Assembly: GCF_028816455.1 (NCBI RefSeq)
Contig: NZ_CP118246.1
Coordinates: 3,176,501 to 3,240,500, forward strand
Length of the DNA: 64,000 nucleotides
Source: Devosia algicola
GTDB taxonomy: Bacteria > Pseudomonadota > Alphaproteobacteria > Rhizobiales > Devosiaceae
Direction of reading: 5' to 3'
Made by a program: the position numbers and the translations under genes
In this document: in pieces, positions 27,461-37,787 of the stretch
Position numbering within the stretch: position 1 is the stretch's first letter
How the letters are laid out: each line of letters begins with the position of its first letter
The notes under the pieces: model-generated
What the model saw: only the letters and a program-made list of their open reading frames with translations
Database searches by the model: none
Told to the model about the DNA's origin: nothing

Positions 27461-29380
27461 TCAGGCGCTGGTCGGTTTGATCTGCGTGAAGATATACTTC
27501 CCGTTCGACCAGTTGGTGACCGGATTGGCATAATTATTCTCGATATTGGGCCAGCCGGTCCAGTATTTGTTCGATTGCACCGAGAACACATTGTAGGACA
27601 TGATCGGAATGTTCGGCATTTCTTCGAGATGCAACTTGACGAACTCGATGCCGTATTCCAGCCCCTTGGGATCGTTGAAGTCGACCCCACGGATTTTCTC
27701 GATGATCTCGTCCAGTTTAGGGTTGGTCCAGCGCATCCAGTTACGGGCCGGCTGGATTTGACCCGGCTCAACAACATATTCGGAGTGATAACTGTCGAGA
27801 AAGAAGCTGAGATCGGGGTGACCGCCCCAAGTCTCGACCGCCCAGCCAATATTGACTTCATAGTCGCCCGCGCCCACGCGGTCCCATATATCGGGCGCCA
27901 CTTCCGCGCTTGCCTGCACCCCGGCTTGTGACCAGAGTTGAGCAATGATCGTGCCGAGGCGGTTGATGACGCCTTCTTGGGGAATCTGCACACTAAAGGC
28001 GAACGGTTCGCCAGTATCGGTCATCCATTGATTGCCGTTTTTGGTGAACCCTGCTGCCGTCAGCAACTCCTCGGCTGCCTGCAGATTCTGTTTCCACCAG
28101 CCAAAACCGAAGCTTTTGTTTATTGCCTCGGGATCGGTCGGCACGTCGTCGCCAAACTGTGGGCGCACCATGTCGGCGATTTGCTGGCCGATAGTGGGGT
28201 CATAGGGTTTGACCTTGGAAGTGCCCGTGTCGATCTCATAGTCGATCATGAATTGCTGGAGCGGTCCGTGATAATCGCGTGGATGTGTTCCCGTTGGCGG
28301 TATCGAGATGGCCGACAGGGTCGCTGCACCACGATAGGACGCCATCGACATGGCGCGCGCGTCAAGCATCAGAGCCAGCGCCCAGCGGACACGCTTGTCC
28401 TGGAACATTGGCTTTTGGTGGTTGAAGATGGCCATTGGCAGCGTCGGATCGGGATGGGCATAGGGGAAGCCGGTGAACCAGCCATGCACGTTCGGGTCTT
28501 CCTTGACGATCGAGAATGTGCCTTCAGGCGACAGATCATGGATCATGTCCAGATTGCCGTTACGCATCTCGATCAGGCGATTGTCGGTTGAGATATTGTT
28601 GCGATAGATAATGTGCTTGGGCGTGGGTTGGCCCACCAGGCCCAGCGTCGTCTTGTCCCAGTCCTCGCGCTTGTCCCAAATATACCATGTGCCGTTCGGA
28701 TCGAACGAATTGAGTGTATAGGCGCCAAGGCTGAGTGGGGGGTTATAGTCAAAGGTCAGGACGTCATCGACCTTTTCAAACACATGCTTGGGCATGATCC
28801 AGGCCGCATTCCAGCGTACCGAGAAAATGGCGTGAAAGCGTGAGTTTGGCGCCTGAAGTGTGAAATGAACTGTATACGGATCGGGCGCGGTAACCTCGGC
28901 TACCTGCGTGGAGAATGCACCGCTCCACTGCATGCCGGGTGTCTCCATCTGTTTGGTCACAGTGTAAACGACGTCATCGGCTGTAAACTCGACCCCATCG
29001 CTCCACAGGATGCCCTGGCGCAGCTTCACCGTCATTTCGGTGAAGTCATCATTATATTGCCATGGCTCCGCCGCGAGCGCGTTGTAGATCGCGTTCTCGC
29101 TCTTGCCCGGCACACCGCCATCGGGGTCGATGTACCAGAGCGTGTCCATCGTTAGTTGGTGCAGGCCATTGCTCGTTCCGCCGCCGCCATTGACCCAGAT
29201 ATTGAACCAGCCCGGATTGCGGATGACCCCTTCGGGGTTGTGCACGATAACCGTTTCGTTCCGGACAAAATCGTTCAGCGGCGGTGCCGAGCCTTCAGCA
29301 TCCTGCGCAAAAGCCAGTCCCTTGGCGCCGAGCATCAGCGCACCAACGGCAGTGCCTACCATAAAACTGCGTCTATCCAT
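27461..29380 (-). CDS. Oligo-ABC transporter substrate-binding protein (family 5), Tat signal
   Basis: Periplasmic binding protein of 639 residues. The N-terminus MDRRSFMVGTAVGALMLGAK is a twin-arginine signal cleaved near AFAQD. The SBP_bac_5 fold is visible in WQYNDDFTEMTVKLRQGILW and SDGVEFTADDVVYTV, and in FQDKRVRWALALMLDARAM. The length exceeds most dipeptide-binding proteins and fits family members that bind oligosaccharides. It is the first gene of the importer set, with two TATCATGATR palindromes upstream. The start at 29380 follows an AGGGAGGAGCGAG ribosome site. Confidence 0.92.
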   Translation of the reverse strand: MDRRSFMVGTAVGALMLGAKGLAFAQDAEGSAPPLNDFVRNETVIVHNPEGVIRNPGWFNIWVNGGGGTSNGLHQLTMDTLWYIDPDGGVPGKSENAIYNALAAEPWQYNDDFTEMTVKLRQGILWSDGVEFTADDVVYTVTKQMETPGMQWSGAFSTQVAEVTAPDPYTVHFTLQAPNSRFHAIFSVRWNAAWIMPKHVFEKVDDVLTFDYNPPLSLGAYTLNSFDPNGTWYIWDKREDWDKTTLGLVGQPTPKHIIYRNNISTDNRLIEMRNGNLDMIHDLSPEGTFSIVKEDPNVHGWFTGFPYAHPDPTLPMAIFNHQKPMFQDKRVRWALALMLDARAMSMASYRGAATLSAISIPPTGTHPRDYHGPLQQFMIDYEIDTGTSKVKPYDPTIGQQIADMVRPQFGDDVPTDPEAINKSFGFGWWKQNLQAAEELLTAAGFTKNGNQWMTDTGEPFAFSVQIPQEGVINRLGTIIAQLWSQAGVQASAEVAPDIWDRVGAGDYEVNIGWAVETWGGHPDLSFFLDSYHSEYVVEPGQIQPARNWMRWTNPKLDEIIEKIRGVDFNDPKGLEYGIEFVKLHLEEMPNIPIMSYNVFSVQSNKYWTGWPNIENNYANPVTNWSNGKYIFTQIKPTSA

Positions 29381-29480
29381 CTCTCGCTCCTCCCTGTGGG
29401 ATGCCATCCGCACTCTGTTCGCGAGCGCTCTCCAGCAACTTGGATTCATATTTGATCAGTTGATTTTGCTTGTCAACAGA

Positions 29481-29509
29481 TATCATGATGTAAATCTAAT
29501 ATCATGATA
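29481..29509. promoter_or_regulatory. Tandem TATCATGATR operators before the SBP gene
   Basis: TATCATGATG (29481) and the perfect palindrome TATCATGATA (29500) are 19 bases apart, about two helical turns, 100-130 bases upstream of the SBP start. Related sites stand before the GH51, regulator and SDR genes. Confidence 0.6.
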
Positions 29510-29627
29510 TACAAATGAATGGGGCACATCGTCCCCGGTGTGCCCTATTGCCTTGATCCGTCACGCTCAACGCTAACGGTCTGCTAGTAGAAGTGAGTTG
29601 TCGGCCAAGCGATATGTTGGCTTGGTG

Positions 29628-31236
<1,609 letters not shown>

Positions 31237-32173
31237 CTAGCGTTCGGTTTGTAGCCGCATGATGATGTCCTGGTCATAATTGCCAAAACCCCGGCCGAAA
31301 ATATTGATGCCCCCCGGGTGTTTCGCCTCGGATTTGACAGCAACGCGGAGACGGATCGAATGGTGGTTGGCCAGGTCCAGATCAATCAGGGTGATTGGTG
31401 AAATCTTGATCCCATCAACAAAGGTGCCGTCCGTCGTCACCCGCCAGGCTCTTGAGTTTGCCATATTGGCTGCCCTTGAGCTTCCACCAATCCGGTGTGT
31501 AGACGCCGCGCTTGTCGCCAAAATCGCCCGGTGAGGTCCATGTGCCGATTTCCGCGCCATTGACCGATAGCGTGATGTCGGACGGCCAGTCCGCCGAGGT
31601 GCCCGGTACTTCCGATGACAGTTCCATCAGAAATTCCATCACCTCGATCTTGTTCTGCGCCAGCTTGGCATTGTTGGGAAACTGATATTCGATATAGCCG
31701 CGGGTAAACCAGATGAGCCCTGCCTTCATCCGGTCCGGATCAAGGAATGTATCGGGCACATCGAGCAGGCCGACAATCCCCTCGGTCGAGCACAGCCCAC
31801 AGGGCGCCGACACATCGCAACTGGTATAAAGGCCCAGCGGCATGGCCACCTCGATGGTGTTGTCCTGCAGCGGGGCGATGTCATCCTTGAACATCACCAG
31901 CACCTCATCGAAGGTCGAATGACACACTTTCTGGTTGCCCTTGCGAGCTTTTTGCAATTCGGTGCCGATCAGCCCCGCCGTTTCAAGAATGCTCAAATTG
32001 GTCGATATGGTCGACTGCGGCAGATCCAGTCGTGCCGCGATTTCATTACCGTTCAGCGGCCCGTTGACATGTAATAGCTTCAGAATCCTGATCCGGACCG
32101 GCGAGGCCAGCCCCTTGAGCACCTCCATGTCGGTTTCAGGATCAACGACAAGAAAATTTCGGCTCATGGTCAA
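31237..32173 (-). CDS. ArsR-type HTH regulator with a large C-terminal domain (one frame break)
   Basis: Likely regulator of the arabino-oligosaccharide locus. The N-terminal winged helix is ArsR-like (LASPVRIRILKLLHVNGPLN, then AARLDLPQSTISTNLSILET). After about residue 100 comes a C-terminal domain of about 200 residues with clustered Cys (SCDVSAPCGLCS) and a beta-rich end (ITLSVNGAEIGTWTSPGDFG). This is far longer than classical ArsR repressors (about 100 residues). The frame breaks at 31445-31451 (GAGCCTG on the coding strand); removing one C gives KLKSWRVTTDGTFVDGIK and 311 residues. TATCA-type sites precede it, so autoregulation is likely. Confidence 0.85.
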
Positions 32174-32234
32174 ATAATTTCGCTGCTGGCGACAGACTGA
32201 TTGTGACTGTCGGTTTCGATCAATATTCTTTGTG

Positions 32235-32252
32235 TATCAGATGTCATGATAT
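32235..32252. promoter_or_regulatory. TATCA-type element before the ArsR-type regulator
   Basis: TATCAGATGTCATGATAT combines both variants of the repeated core, 62-79 bases upstream of the regulator start. It is compatible with autoregulation. Confidence 0.5.
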
Positions 32253-32340
32253 TTAGGAAAGGGGCATCCAATGCGTCGGTTTGCAGGCAAGGCGCCGCAG
32301 GTGGATGACCGCTATCAATCGGATGAGAATAAGCGGCGCT

Positions 32341-33525
32341 CTAGGCCGCTTCTACCAGAGCGCTGCGATCGGCCAGATTCATGCCGAATCCCGGGGCGTC
32401 GCCCAGCGTCAATTTGCCATTGACCGGCACTTGTTCGCCCACGAACAGGTCGCCGAATACCGGTCGGATCGACCTGCCATCGGGGCTTGCTGCTACATAT
32501 TCACAAAAGGCCAGGTCGGTCTGGCTGGCGATAAAATGGTAAGAATAGGGACCGCTGCCATGCGGAATGACCGGGATTTCGTACGCCGATGCGTGCGCCG
32601 CGATCCGCAACAACTCGGTCAGGCCCCCAACCCACATGACATCGGGCTGCAAGATGTCGATGCTGCGCTCCTCGATTAACCGCCGAAACCCGAACCGCGT
32701 ATATTCATGCTCTCCGGTCGTCCATTTCAGCGTCGGATGCGCCTGCTTGATCTGCCGGAACCCTTCGACATCCTCGGGCGACAACACCTCCTCCCACCAG
32801 TGGATATTGAGGTGTCTGCACGCTTGGGCCAACTGGATTGCATAGGGCACCGTTAGCGACATATAGCAATCAACCATCAGCGGAAAATCCGGGCCGACCC
32901 GGTCGCGGTGGGCTGCCAGGAACGTCACGTTTTTTTCAAGTCCACCCATGCCGTCGAAATGGCTGTGGGGCAGCGGTACCTTGGCGCCCCAGAACCCCAA
33001 CGCCTTGACCGCATCGGGCGCCGGCCCGGTGCAATAAAATGATATCTCTGGCCGACTCAAGCCGCCGACGAGATTATAGACCGGCTCTCCGCGCACCTTA
33101 CCGTTGAGATCCCACAGCGCCAGATCAACAGCACTGATCGCCATGATCGGCAGGCCCTTTCGACCATAGGGCAGCGAGGCGCGATATAGTTGATCCCAGA
33201 TCTGATTGATATTGCGGGCGTCCTGCCCCACGAGGAACCGGGCAAAATGATGTTTGATCAGCCACGCGGCGGGCGCGCCACCTGTGCCGGTTGCTACCCC
33301 CACAACACCCTCGTCAGTCTCGATTTCAACCACCAGCGACCCCAGGACGCCGATACCCCATGAGGAGCGGCGTTCGCGATAGTGCTCATATCCAGACATA
33401 GGATTGGCAATAAGACTATCGACCAGCCAGTGCTCGGCAGTGCCTTGATTGAAATAATCTCCGCCCGTTCGGGACTTGTCGACGAGAAAAACCCGCAGGT
33501 CCTTGATGCGGAACGCCCCGCTCAT
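32341..33525 (-). CDS. rhmD: L-rhamnonate dehydratase (enolase superfamily)
   Basis: Mg-dependent dehydratase of the non-phosphorylating L-rhamnose pathway: L-rhamnonate to 2-keto-3-deoxy-L-rhamnonate. RhmD hallmarks are WWEEVLSPEDVEGFRQIKQA, WTTGEHEYTRFGFRRLIEER, ILQPDVMWVGGLTELLRIAA and IPHGSGPYSYHFI. Metal ligands lie in LMVDCYMS, WWEE and TGEHEY; the active-site His is in PHGSGPYSYH. The start at 33525 (MSGAFRIKDLRVF, 394 residues) overlaps the rhaM stop as ATGA. Last gene of the minus-strand operon. Confidence 0.92.
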   Translation of the reverse strand: MSGAFRIKDLRVFLVDKSRTGGDYFNQGTAEHWLVDSLIANPMSGYEHYRERRSSWGIGVLGSLVVEIETDEGVVGVATGTGGAPAAWLIKHHFARFLVGQDARNINQIWDQLYRASLPYGRKGLPIMAISAVDLALWDLNGKVRGEPVYNLVGGLSRPEISFYCTGPAPDAVKALGFWGAKVPLPHSHFDGMGGLEKNVTFLAAHRDRVGPDFPLMVDCYMSLTVPYAIQLAQACRHLNIHWWEEVLSPEDVEGFRQIKQAHPTLKWTTGEHEYTRFGFRRLIEERSIDILQPDVMWVGGLTELLRIAAHASAYEIPVIPHGSGPYSYHFIASQTDLAFCEYVAASPDGRSIRPVFGDLFVGEQVPVNGKLTLGDAPGFGMNLADRSALVEAA

Positions 33526-33839
33526 GGCAGCAGGAAGACGCGCTTGAGCGGGATCTGGGTCGGGACATTGTTGGCGTCCGTTTCCATGACGTCGGCCATG
33601 AATTTCCACCAGCGTTGGCAGATTTCCGTGTCCGGCAACGCGTCCATGGTGTGGTCGTCCGTGCGTGTCAATATCGCGAACAGATGGTTGGTCTCCGGAT
33701 CATGCCAGATCGTATAGTCTGAAACCCCTGCGTCTTTGAGTGCCTTGGCCAGTTCAGGAAATATCTCATCGTGGCGCTTTTCATATTCTGCGGCCTGGCC
33801 GGGATTGAGATTCATGCGAAAGGCGATGCGTTCAGACAT
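33522..33839 (-). CDS. rhaM: L-rhamnose mutarotase RhaM
   Basis: Interconverts alpha- and beta-L-rhamnopyranose. The 105-residue protein shows the family pattern MSERIAFRMNLNPGQAAEYE, KRHDEIFPEL (catalytic His), VSDYTIWHDPETNHLFAIL and ICQRWWKFMADVMETD. The start at 33839 overlaps the end of the GntR gene by 8 bases, and its stop overlaps rhmD, so the three are coupled. Its presence is the best evidence that the locus handles L-rhamnose. Confidence 0.93.
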   Translation of the reverse strand: MSERIAFRMNLNPGQAAEYEKRHDEIFPELAKALKDAGVSDYTIWHDPETNHLFAILTRTDDHTMDALPDTEICQRWWKFMADVMETDANNVPTQIPLKRVFLLP

Positions 33840-34626
33840 TGGCGGATCCCTCGTAATTCTGGCCCATGGATTGTTTGGTCGTGTCGCGAACATGCTCCAG
33901 ATGAGCCCGATAGGCCTCAACTGCGGCCTTGGCGTCGCCTGCAACGATTGCATCGGCAACGGCACAGTGTTGTCCGACTGATTTTTCGATCACGCCGGGC
34001 ACCGTACTCGCCTCACGCCGCACATCCAGAGCCACATCATAAAGTCCCTGAGCCAGCGCGCTCAGCAATGCATTGTTGGCACCGGCATTGATGCTTTGAT
34101 GAAACTCGATATCCATAAGTCGAAACGCCACCGGGTCATGATGAAAGGCACGCCCGTCGCGCGCCAGCCGCAAAATCCGGTTCCGTATGTCTGGCGTGGC
34201 GCGCTCGACACAAAAACGTACCAGTTCCAGATCGACAACGGCGCGCGCCTCGAAATGCTCGTCGACGTCGTAATCGGCAACCGACAGCATGACGTTGAAC
34301 GGCGCAATTAACCGCCTCGGCGACAGGTCGGTAACCGTGTAACGGCCACCCTGACGACTCTCCAGCACGCCCATCAATACCAGCGCCTTGAGGGCCTCGC
34401 GCAGTGGTGGGCGCGAGATGGCGAACGCAATGCCCATCTGGGCTTCGGTCGGTAGGCGATCTCCCGATTTCAAATTGCCCGACTTGATCATCGCCATGAT
34501 TCGGTTGGCGACCTGCTCCGAAATCGACTGTCGCTCCAGAGCGCCACCACCAAAATCCTTGGGTGCACCGGCTGGAGAATTGCTGGCCTTCACCAACACG
34601 GCAAAATCATCGTCAACGTCGGTCAT
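33832..34626 (-). CDS. GntR-family regulator, FadR/FCD type
   Basis: Probable repressor of the rhamnose locus, responding to a sugar acid or related ligand. The winged helix includes SISEQVANRIMAMIKSGNLK, SGDRLPTEAQMGIAFAISRP and PLREALKALVLMGVLESRQG. The FCD helical domain follows, with metal-type residues in RLMDIEFHQSINAGANNALL and HCAVADAIVAGDAKAAVEAY. The start at 34626 (MTDVDDDFAV, 264 residues) or the ATG 4 codons upstream are both possible. It is embedded within the catabolic operon. A TTGTC-type palindrome in the divergent promoter is its likely site. Confidence 0.88.
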   Translation of the reverse strand: MTDVDDDFAVLVKASNSPAGAPKDFGGGALERQSISEQVANRIMAMIKSGNLKSGDRLPTEAQMGIAFAISRPPLREALKALVLMGVLESRQGGRYTVTDLSPRRLIAPFNVMLSVADYDVDEHFEARAVVDLELVRFCVERATPDIRNRILRLARDGRAFHHDPVAFRLMDIEFHQSINAGANNALLSALAQGLYDVALDVRREASTVPGVIEKSVGQHCAVADAIVAGDAKAAVEAYRAHLEHVRDTTKQSMGQNYEGSANV

Positions 34627-34664
34627 GGTCCCATTCAATCTGGCTGGTTGTCATTGCCTGCCAC

Positions 34665-35540
34665 TCACAGCCCCAGGCGATAAAAATCATTGGCATTGTC
34701 GCGGTAGAATTTTCGCAGGTCCCCTTCCCCGACGCCCGAAAATGCCTGGTCCAAAACCTCCACCCATTGCGGCAGTGTGGTGGCTTGCAGGCAAATCGGA
34801 TAGTCGCCGGCATAGATCATGCGATCAAAGCCGAAATGTTCAACCGTGGCGTCGATATAGGGGGCAAAATCGGCTTCGGTCCAGTGATGGTGATCGGCTT
34901 CCACCGGTAGATCGGACAATTTAATCACGAGGTTTTCGTGTGCGCTGAGCGCCTTGAGATCGTCGCGATATTGATCAATGGCGCCTTCCGCAATCCCCGG
35001 CTTGCCGCAATGGTCAAGGATCAACCGGACATTGGGAACGCGTTCGACGAACTCGCGCACAATGTCCATCTGTGTATGATTGACGTTGATCTCGAAATGA
35101 TAGTCGAACTTTTCCAATAGCTTGACGCCCTCGATGAAATTATCGGACAGCGTCAACGCCCTTGGATTATCGTCGAACTCGACAATGCGGCGAATGCCTT
35201 TGACACTTGGATGTTCGGCTTTCATTTGCGCCAGCATTGGCTCGACCCGACCGCCCCATTCTAGCGGCGCCATCGGTACAATGCCCTTGATTCGCGGATC
35301 GCGCTTGGCCGAATCTTCGACGAACTCGATCTCCTCGATATACTGGCCGGACTTTTCGTCAAAATCTGCATAGCACTCCAGAAAAACCATGGCTTCGACA
35401 TCGAGGTCGCCGCAGTCGCGCTGATAGTCCTCGATCTGGTAGGACTTGCCGAAAAGCGGGTGCCCCTTGAACGCGGCATAGTTCAGCCGGTCGAAATCCC
35501 AGATGTGCAAATGGGTGTCGATGATCGGAAAATCGGGCAT
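34665..35540 (-). CDS. Amidohydrolase-family sugar lactonase (L-rhamnono/fucono-lactonase type)
   Basis: TIM-barrel amidohydrolase of 291 residues predicted to open the aldonolactone formed by the sugar dehydrogenase. Visible: metal His pair IIDTHLHIWD, strand-end His in RLILDHCGKPGI, and the final Asp in DRMIYAGDYPICLQ. Family members next to aldose dehydrogenases and rhamnonate or fuconate dehydratases are lactonases. Other members hydrolyse pyrone dicarboxylates, but context favours lactone. Ten bases separate it from the second dehydratase gene. Confidence 0.85.
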   Translation of the reverse strand: MPDFPIIDTHLHIWDFDRLNYAAFKGHPLFGKSYQIEDYQRDCGDLDVEAMVFLECYADFDEKSGQYIEEIEFVEDSAKRDPRIKGIVPMAPLEWGGRVEPMLAQMKAEHPSVKGIRRIVEFDDNPRALTLSDNFIEGVKLLEKFDYHFEINVNHTQMDIVREFVERVPNVRLILDHCGKPGIAEGAIDQYRDDLKALSAHENLVIKLSDLPVEADHHHWTEADFAPYIDATVEHFGFDRMIYAGDYPICLQATTLPQWVEVLDQAFSGVGEGDLRKFYRDNANDFYRLGL

Positions 35541-35550
35541 CCGTCTGCTC

Positions 35551-36726
35551 CTAGCGGGTCAGTTTGAATTCGGCGGGATCAGGGGTCTTGAGCGTCAGCC
35601 CGAAGCCGGGTTTGTCGTCGGCCAGATTGATATAGCCGTTCTCGGCCACCGGCTCGCCATCAAAAATATACCAGAACAATTCATTGCCCACTTCCACCGG
35701 CACCTTGGGGAAATATTCCGAAATCGGCGCGCCATAAGACGACATCGAGATGTGATAATTGTGCATCTGCCCCGCATGGGGGATGACGGCCACATCATAG
35801 GCTTCACATAGATCGGCAATCTTTTTCGCCGCCGTGATGCCACCAACCCGATTGACATCGAACTGGGCAATGTCGAATGAGCGCAAATCCATGGCCTGTC
35901 GGAAACCGTGCAAACTATATTCGTGCTCGCCGCCCGAAATTCCCACCAGATTCATCGCCTTGAGTTCGGCATAGCCCGCCAGATCGTCGGCGATGACCGG
36001 TTCTTCCACCCACCGCAAATTGTGCGGCTCGAGCAGCCGCAACATGCGTTTGCCATATTCGACGTTCCAGCCCATATAACAGTCGGCCATCAGGTCGACA
36101 TCAGGGCCGACCGCTTCACGCGCCGTCTTGACCAGTTCGAGATTCTTGTTGATCCCGGCCAGCCCATCTTTGGGCCCCCAGCCAAAGCGCAGCTTGACTG
36201 CCGTAAAACCCTGATCGGCATAGGCCTTGGCTTCCTGGAAAAGTGTGTCGAGTGGCTGGCTGTAAAGTCGGCTGGCATAAACCTGAATTTTGGACTTGGT
36301 CCGGCCGCCCAATAGCTTGAACACGGGTTGGTTGAGAATCTTGCCCTTGGCATCCCAGATCGCCAGATCGACCGCACTGATGGCGGTCATCCCGATCCCC
36401 TTGCGTCCAAAGGGCAGGGTACGCCGATACATGGATTGCCAGAGATATTCGCTGTCCATCGGGTCGGTGCCGATCAATAGCGGCTTGAGATAGGTGTCGA
36501 TGGCGGCCTTGGTCGCGTGCGGCGCCAAGGCCGCATTGCCGATCCCGACGGTTCCGTCGTCGCATTCGATTTCGACCACTAGCCAGCCCAGAAAGCGAAA
36601 ACCTTCAATCGAACCGGTCACATCGGACACAATATCGCCCGCCGTCGTGCAAAAATGCGGTGGCATCGGCGCTACTGGACCGATCCACTCCCAGATTGTG
36701 GTACGAACGTCAGTAATACGAGGCAT
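35551..36726 (-). CDS. Second enolase-superfamily sugar-acid dehydratase
   Basis: Mandelate racemase/muconate cycloisomerase-type dehydratase of 391 residues. The N-terminal cap includes MPRITDVRTTIWEWIGPVAP; barrel residues are KLRFGWGPKDG (KxR-type base), metal ligands in LMADCYMGWN, RWVEEPV and ISGGEHEY, and PHAGQMHNYHISMS with the active-site His. It is similar to but clearly distinct from the rhmD product, so it should use another sugar acid (candidates: L-fuconate, L-lyxonate or L-galactonate). Substrate unproven. Twelve bases from the DapA-like gene. Confidence 0.83.
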   Translation of the reverse strand: MPRITDVRTTIWEWIGPVAPMPPHFCTTAGDIVSDVTGSIEGFRFLGWLVVEIECDDGTVGIGNAALAPHATKAAIDTYLKPLLIGTDPMDSEYLWQSMYRRTLPFGRKGIGMTAISAVDLAIWDAKGKILNQPVFKLLGGRTKSKIQVYASRLYSQPLDTLFQEAKAYADQGFTAVKLRFGWGPKDGLAGINKNLELVKTAREAVGPDVDLMADCYMGWNVEYGKRMLRLLEPHNLRWVEEPVIADDLAGYAELKAMNLVGISGGEHEYSLHGFRQAMDLRSFDIAQFDVNRVGGITAAKKIADLCEAYDVAVIPHAGQMHNYHISMSSYGAPISEYFPKVPVEVGNELFWYIFDGEPVAENGYINLADDKPGFGLTLKTPDPAEFKLTR

Positions 36727-36738
36727 TCAACTCTCCAT

Positions 36739-37626
36739 TCAGACAGGTAGTGGACCAAGTTCGGTCGCATAGCGTTTTGCCCAGGCTAGACCGCGAGGGC
36801 TGGCAATATTGCTGGGTCGGCGATCGGTGCTCGGCTCGATGCCCAATCGAAGCGCCGCGATCAGCTTGCCGTAGAGCACAAACTGGCCGAGCCCTTGCAT
36901 GGCAAAGCCGACCGCAGGCAGCATCTGTCGATAAAGCCTTTCGGCTTCAGCCTCATCCCCGGCCCGCATGGCTTTTTCGACCCCGACTTGTAGGTCGATG
37001 GTTTCGATACCTGGAATCATACCGTCCACACCGGCGCGGTAATTGTCGGTTAGTTCAAACCCGGCTCGCCCGTTAAAGACCCGCATGCATCCTGCCAACT
37101 GGTCGATCAAGTCACCGACATGCAGAGCCATGCTTTCGGCTTTGGCCACCACCACGTTCGGATGTTGCTTGTTGAGGTCGACGAGTTCCGATGCCGTCAG
37201 ACCGACCCCCAGAAATTCGGGTGCGTTCTGGATGCCAATCGGGCCGTCGACAGCATCGGCCACCTCGCCGAAAAACGCGACGAGTTGAGCGCCCGATATC
37301 GGTGGGCGCGGCGGCTGCAGGATCAACCACGCCGCGCCAGCAGCGCGCGCGGCTTTCGCCGCCGATATCATATCGAGCACATTGCTTTCGCTGATGGTTA
37401 CCGCCACGGGAACCCGGCCAGCAACATCCTCGATGGTCCAGTCTATCAATTGTTCGCGCTCGCCGCGGCTCAGCTTGGATACTTCGGTCCCCAGCCCCAA
37501 CACGGCGACGCCTGATGATCCCGCTGCGATCGCGGCGCTGATCTGCCGACTAATGGCGTCGCGGCGCAAGCTATTCGCGGCGTCAAAAAAGGCAAAAAGC
37601 ATCGGGTAGGTCCCGCTGATATCCAT
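36739..37626 (-). CDS. DapA-family aldolase (2-keto-3-deoxy sugar acid type)
   Basis: Class I aldolase/lyase of 295 residues predicted to split the 2-keto-3-deoxy acid made by the dehydratases. The Schiff-base Lys is in NVVVAKAESMALHVG. The Tyr of the usual YNxP motif is replaced: the sequence reads IGIQNAPEFLGVGL. This argues against true dihydrodipicolinate synthase. The start at 37626 (MDISGTYPMLFAFFD) is chosen over an ATG 6 codons upstream. First gene of the minus-strand operon; divergent from the aldose dehydrogenase across a 161-base promoter region. Confidence 0.83.
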   Translation of the reverse strand: MDISGTYPMLFAFFDAANSLRRDAISRQISAAIAAGSSGVAVLGLGTEVSKLSRGEREQLIDWTIEDVAGRVPVAVTISESNVLDMISAAKAARAAGAAWLILQPPRPPISGAQLVAFFGEVADAVDGPIGIQNAPEFLGVGLTASELVDLNKQHPNVVVAKAESMALHVGDLIDQLAGCMRVFNGRAGFELTDNYRAGVDGMIPGIETIDLQVGVEKAMRAGDEAEAERLYRQMLPAVGFAMQGLGQFVLYGKLIAALRLGIEPSTDRRPSNIASPRGLAWAKRYATELGPLPV

Positions 37627-37717
37627 GGCGAGATATCTCCTCATCGGTTCAGGCGAGCGTGTTCGTGTTTTCCGGCCTCAGGATTGGCGCGACAGATGGC
37701 ACTTGTCAAACTAATTT

Positions 37718-37728
37718 TTGTCTGACAA
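37718..37728. promoter_or_regulatory. Probable GntR operator (TTGTCTGACAA)
   Basis: A perfect 11-base palindrome of the TTGTCnGACAA type used by FCD-class GntR regulators lies in the divergent promoter, 60-70 bases upstream of the plus-strand start. An extra half-site, CTTGTCAAA, lies 16 bases to its left. The locus encodes one such regulator (33832-34626). Confidence 0.6.
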
Positions 37729-37787
37729 ATTGCATTCCAGACGAATGCGACGGATTGAACCGACGCGAATTGACGTTGGAGGGTACA

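Noticed and set aside
22379..29380. Annotation of the oligo-ABC genes as a dipeptide transporter
   Set aside because: Neighbouring GH51 enzyme, regulator sites and the long binding protein point to oligosaccharides; peptide transport is not excluded but is not favoured.
36739..37626. Annotation of the DapA-family gene as dihydrodipicolinate synthase (dapA)
   Set aside because: The active-site Tyr motif is changed and the gene lies within a sugar-acid operon.
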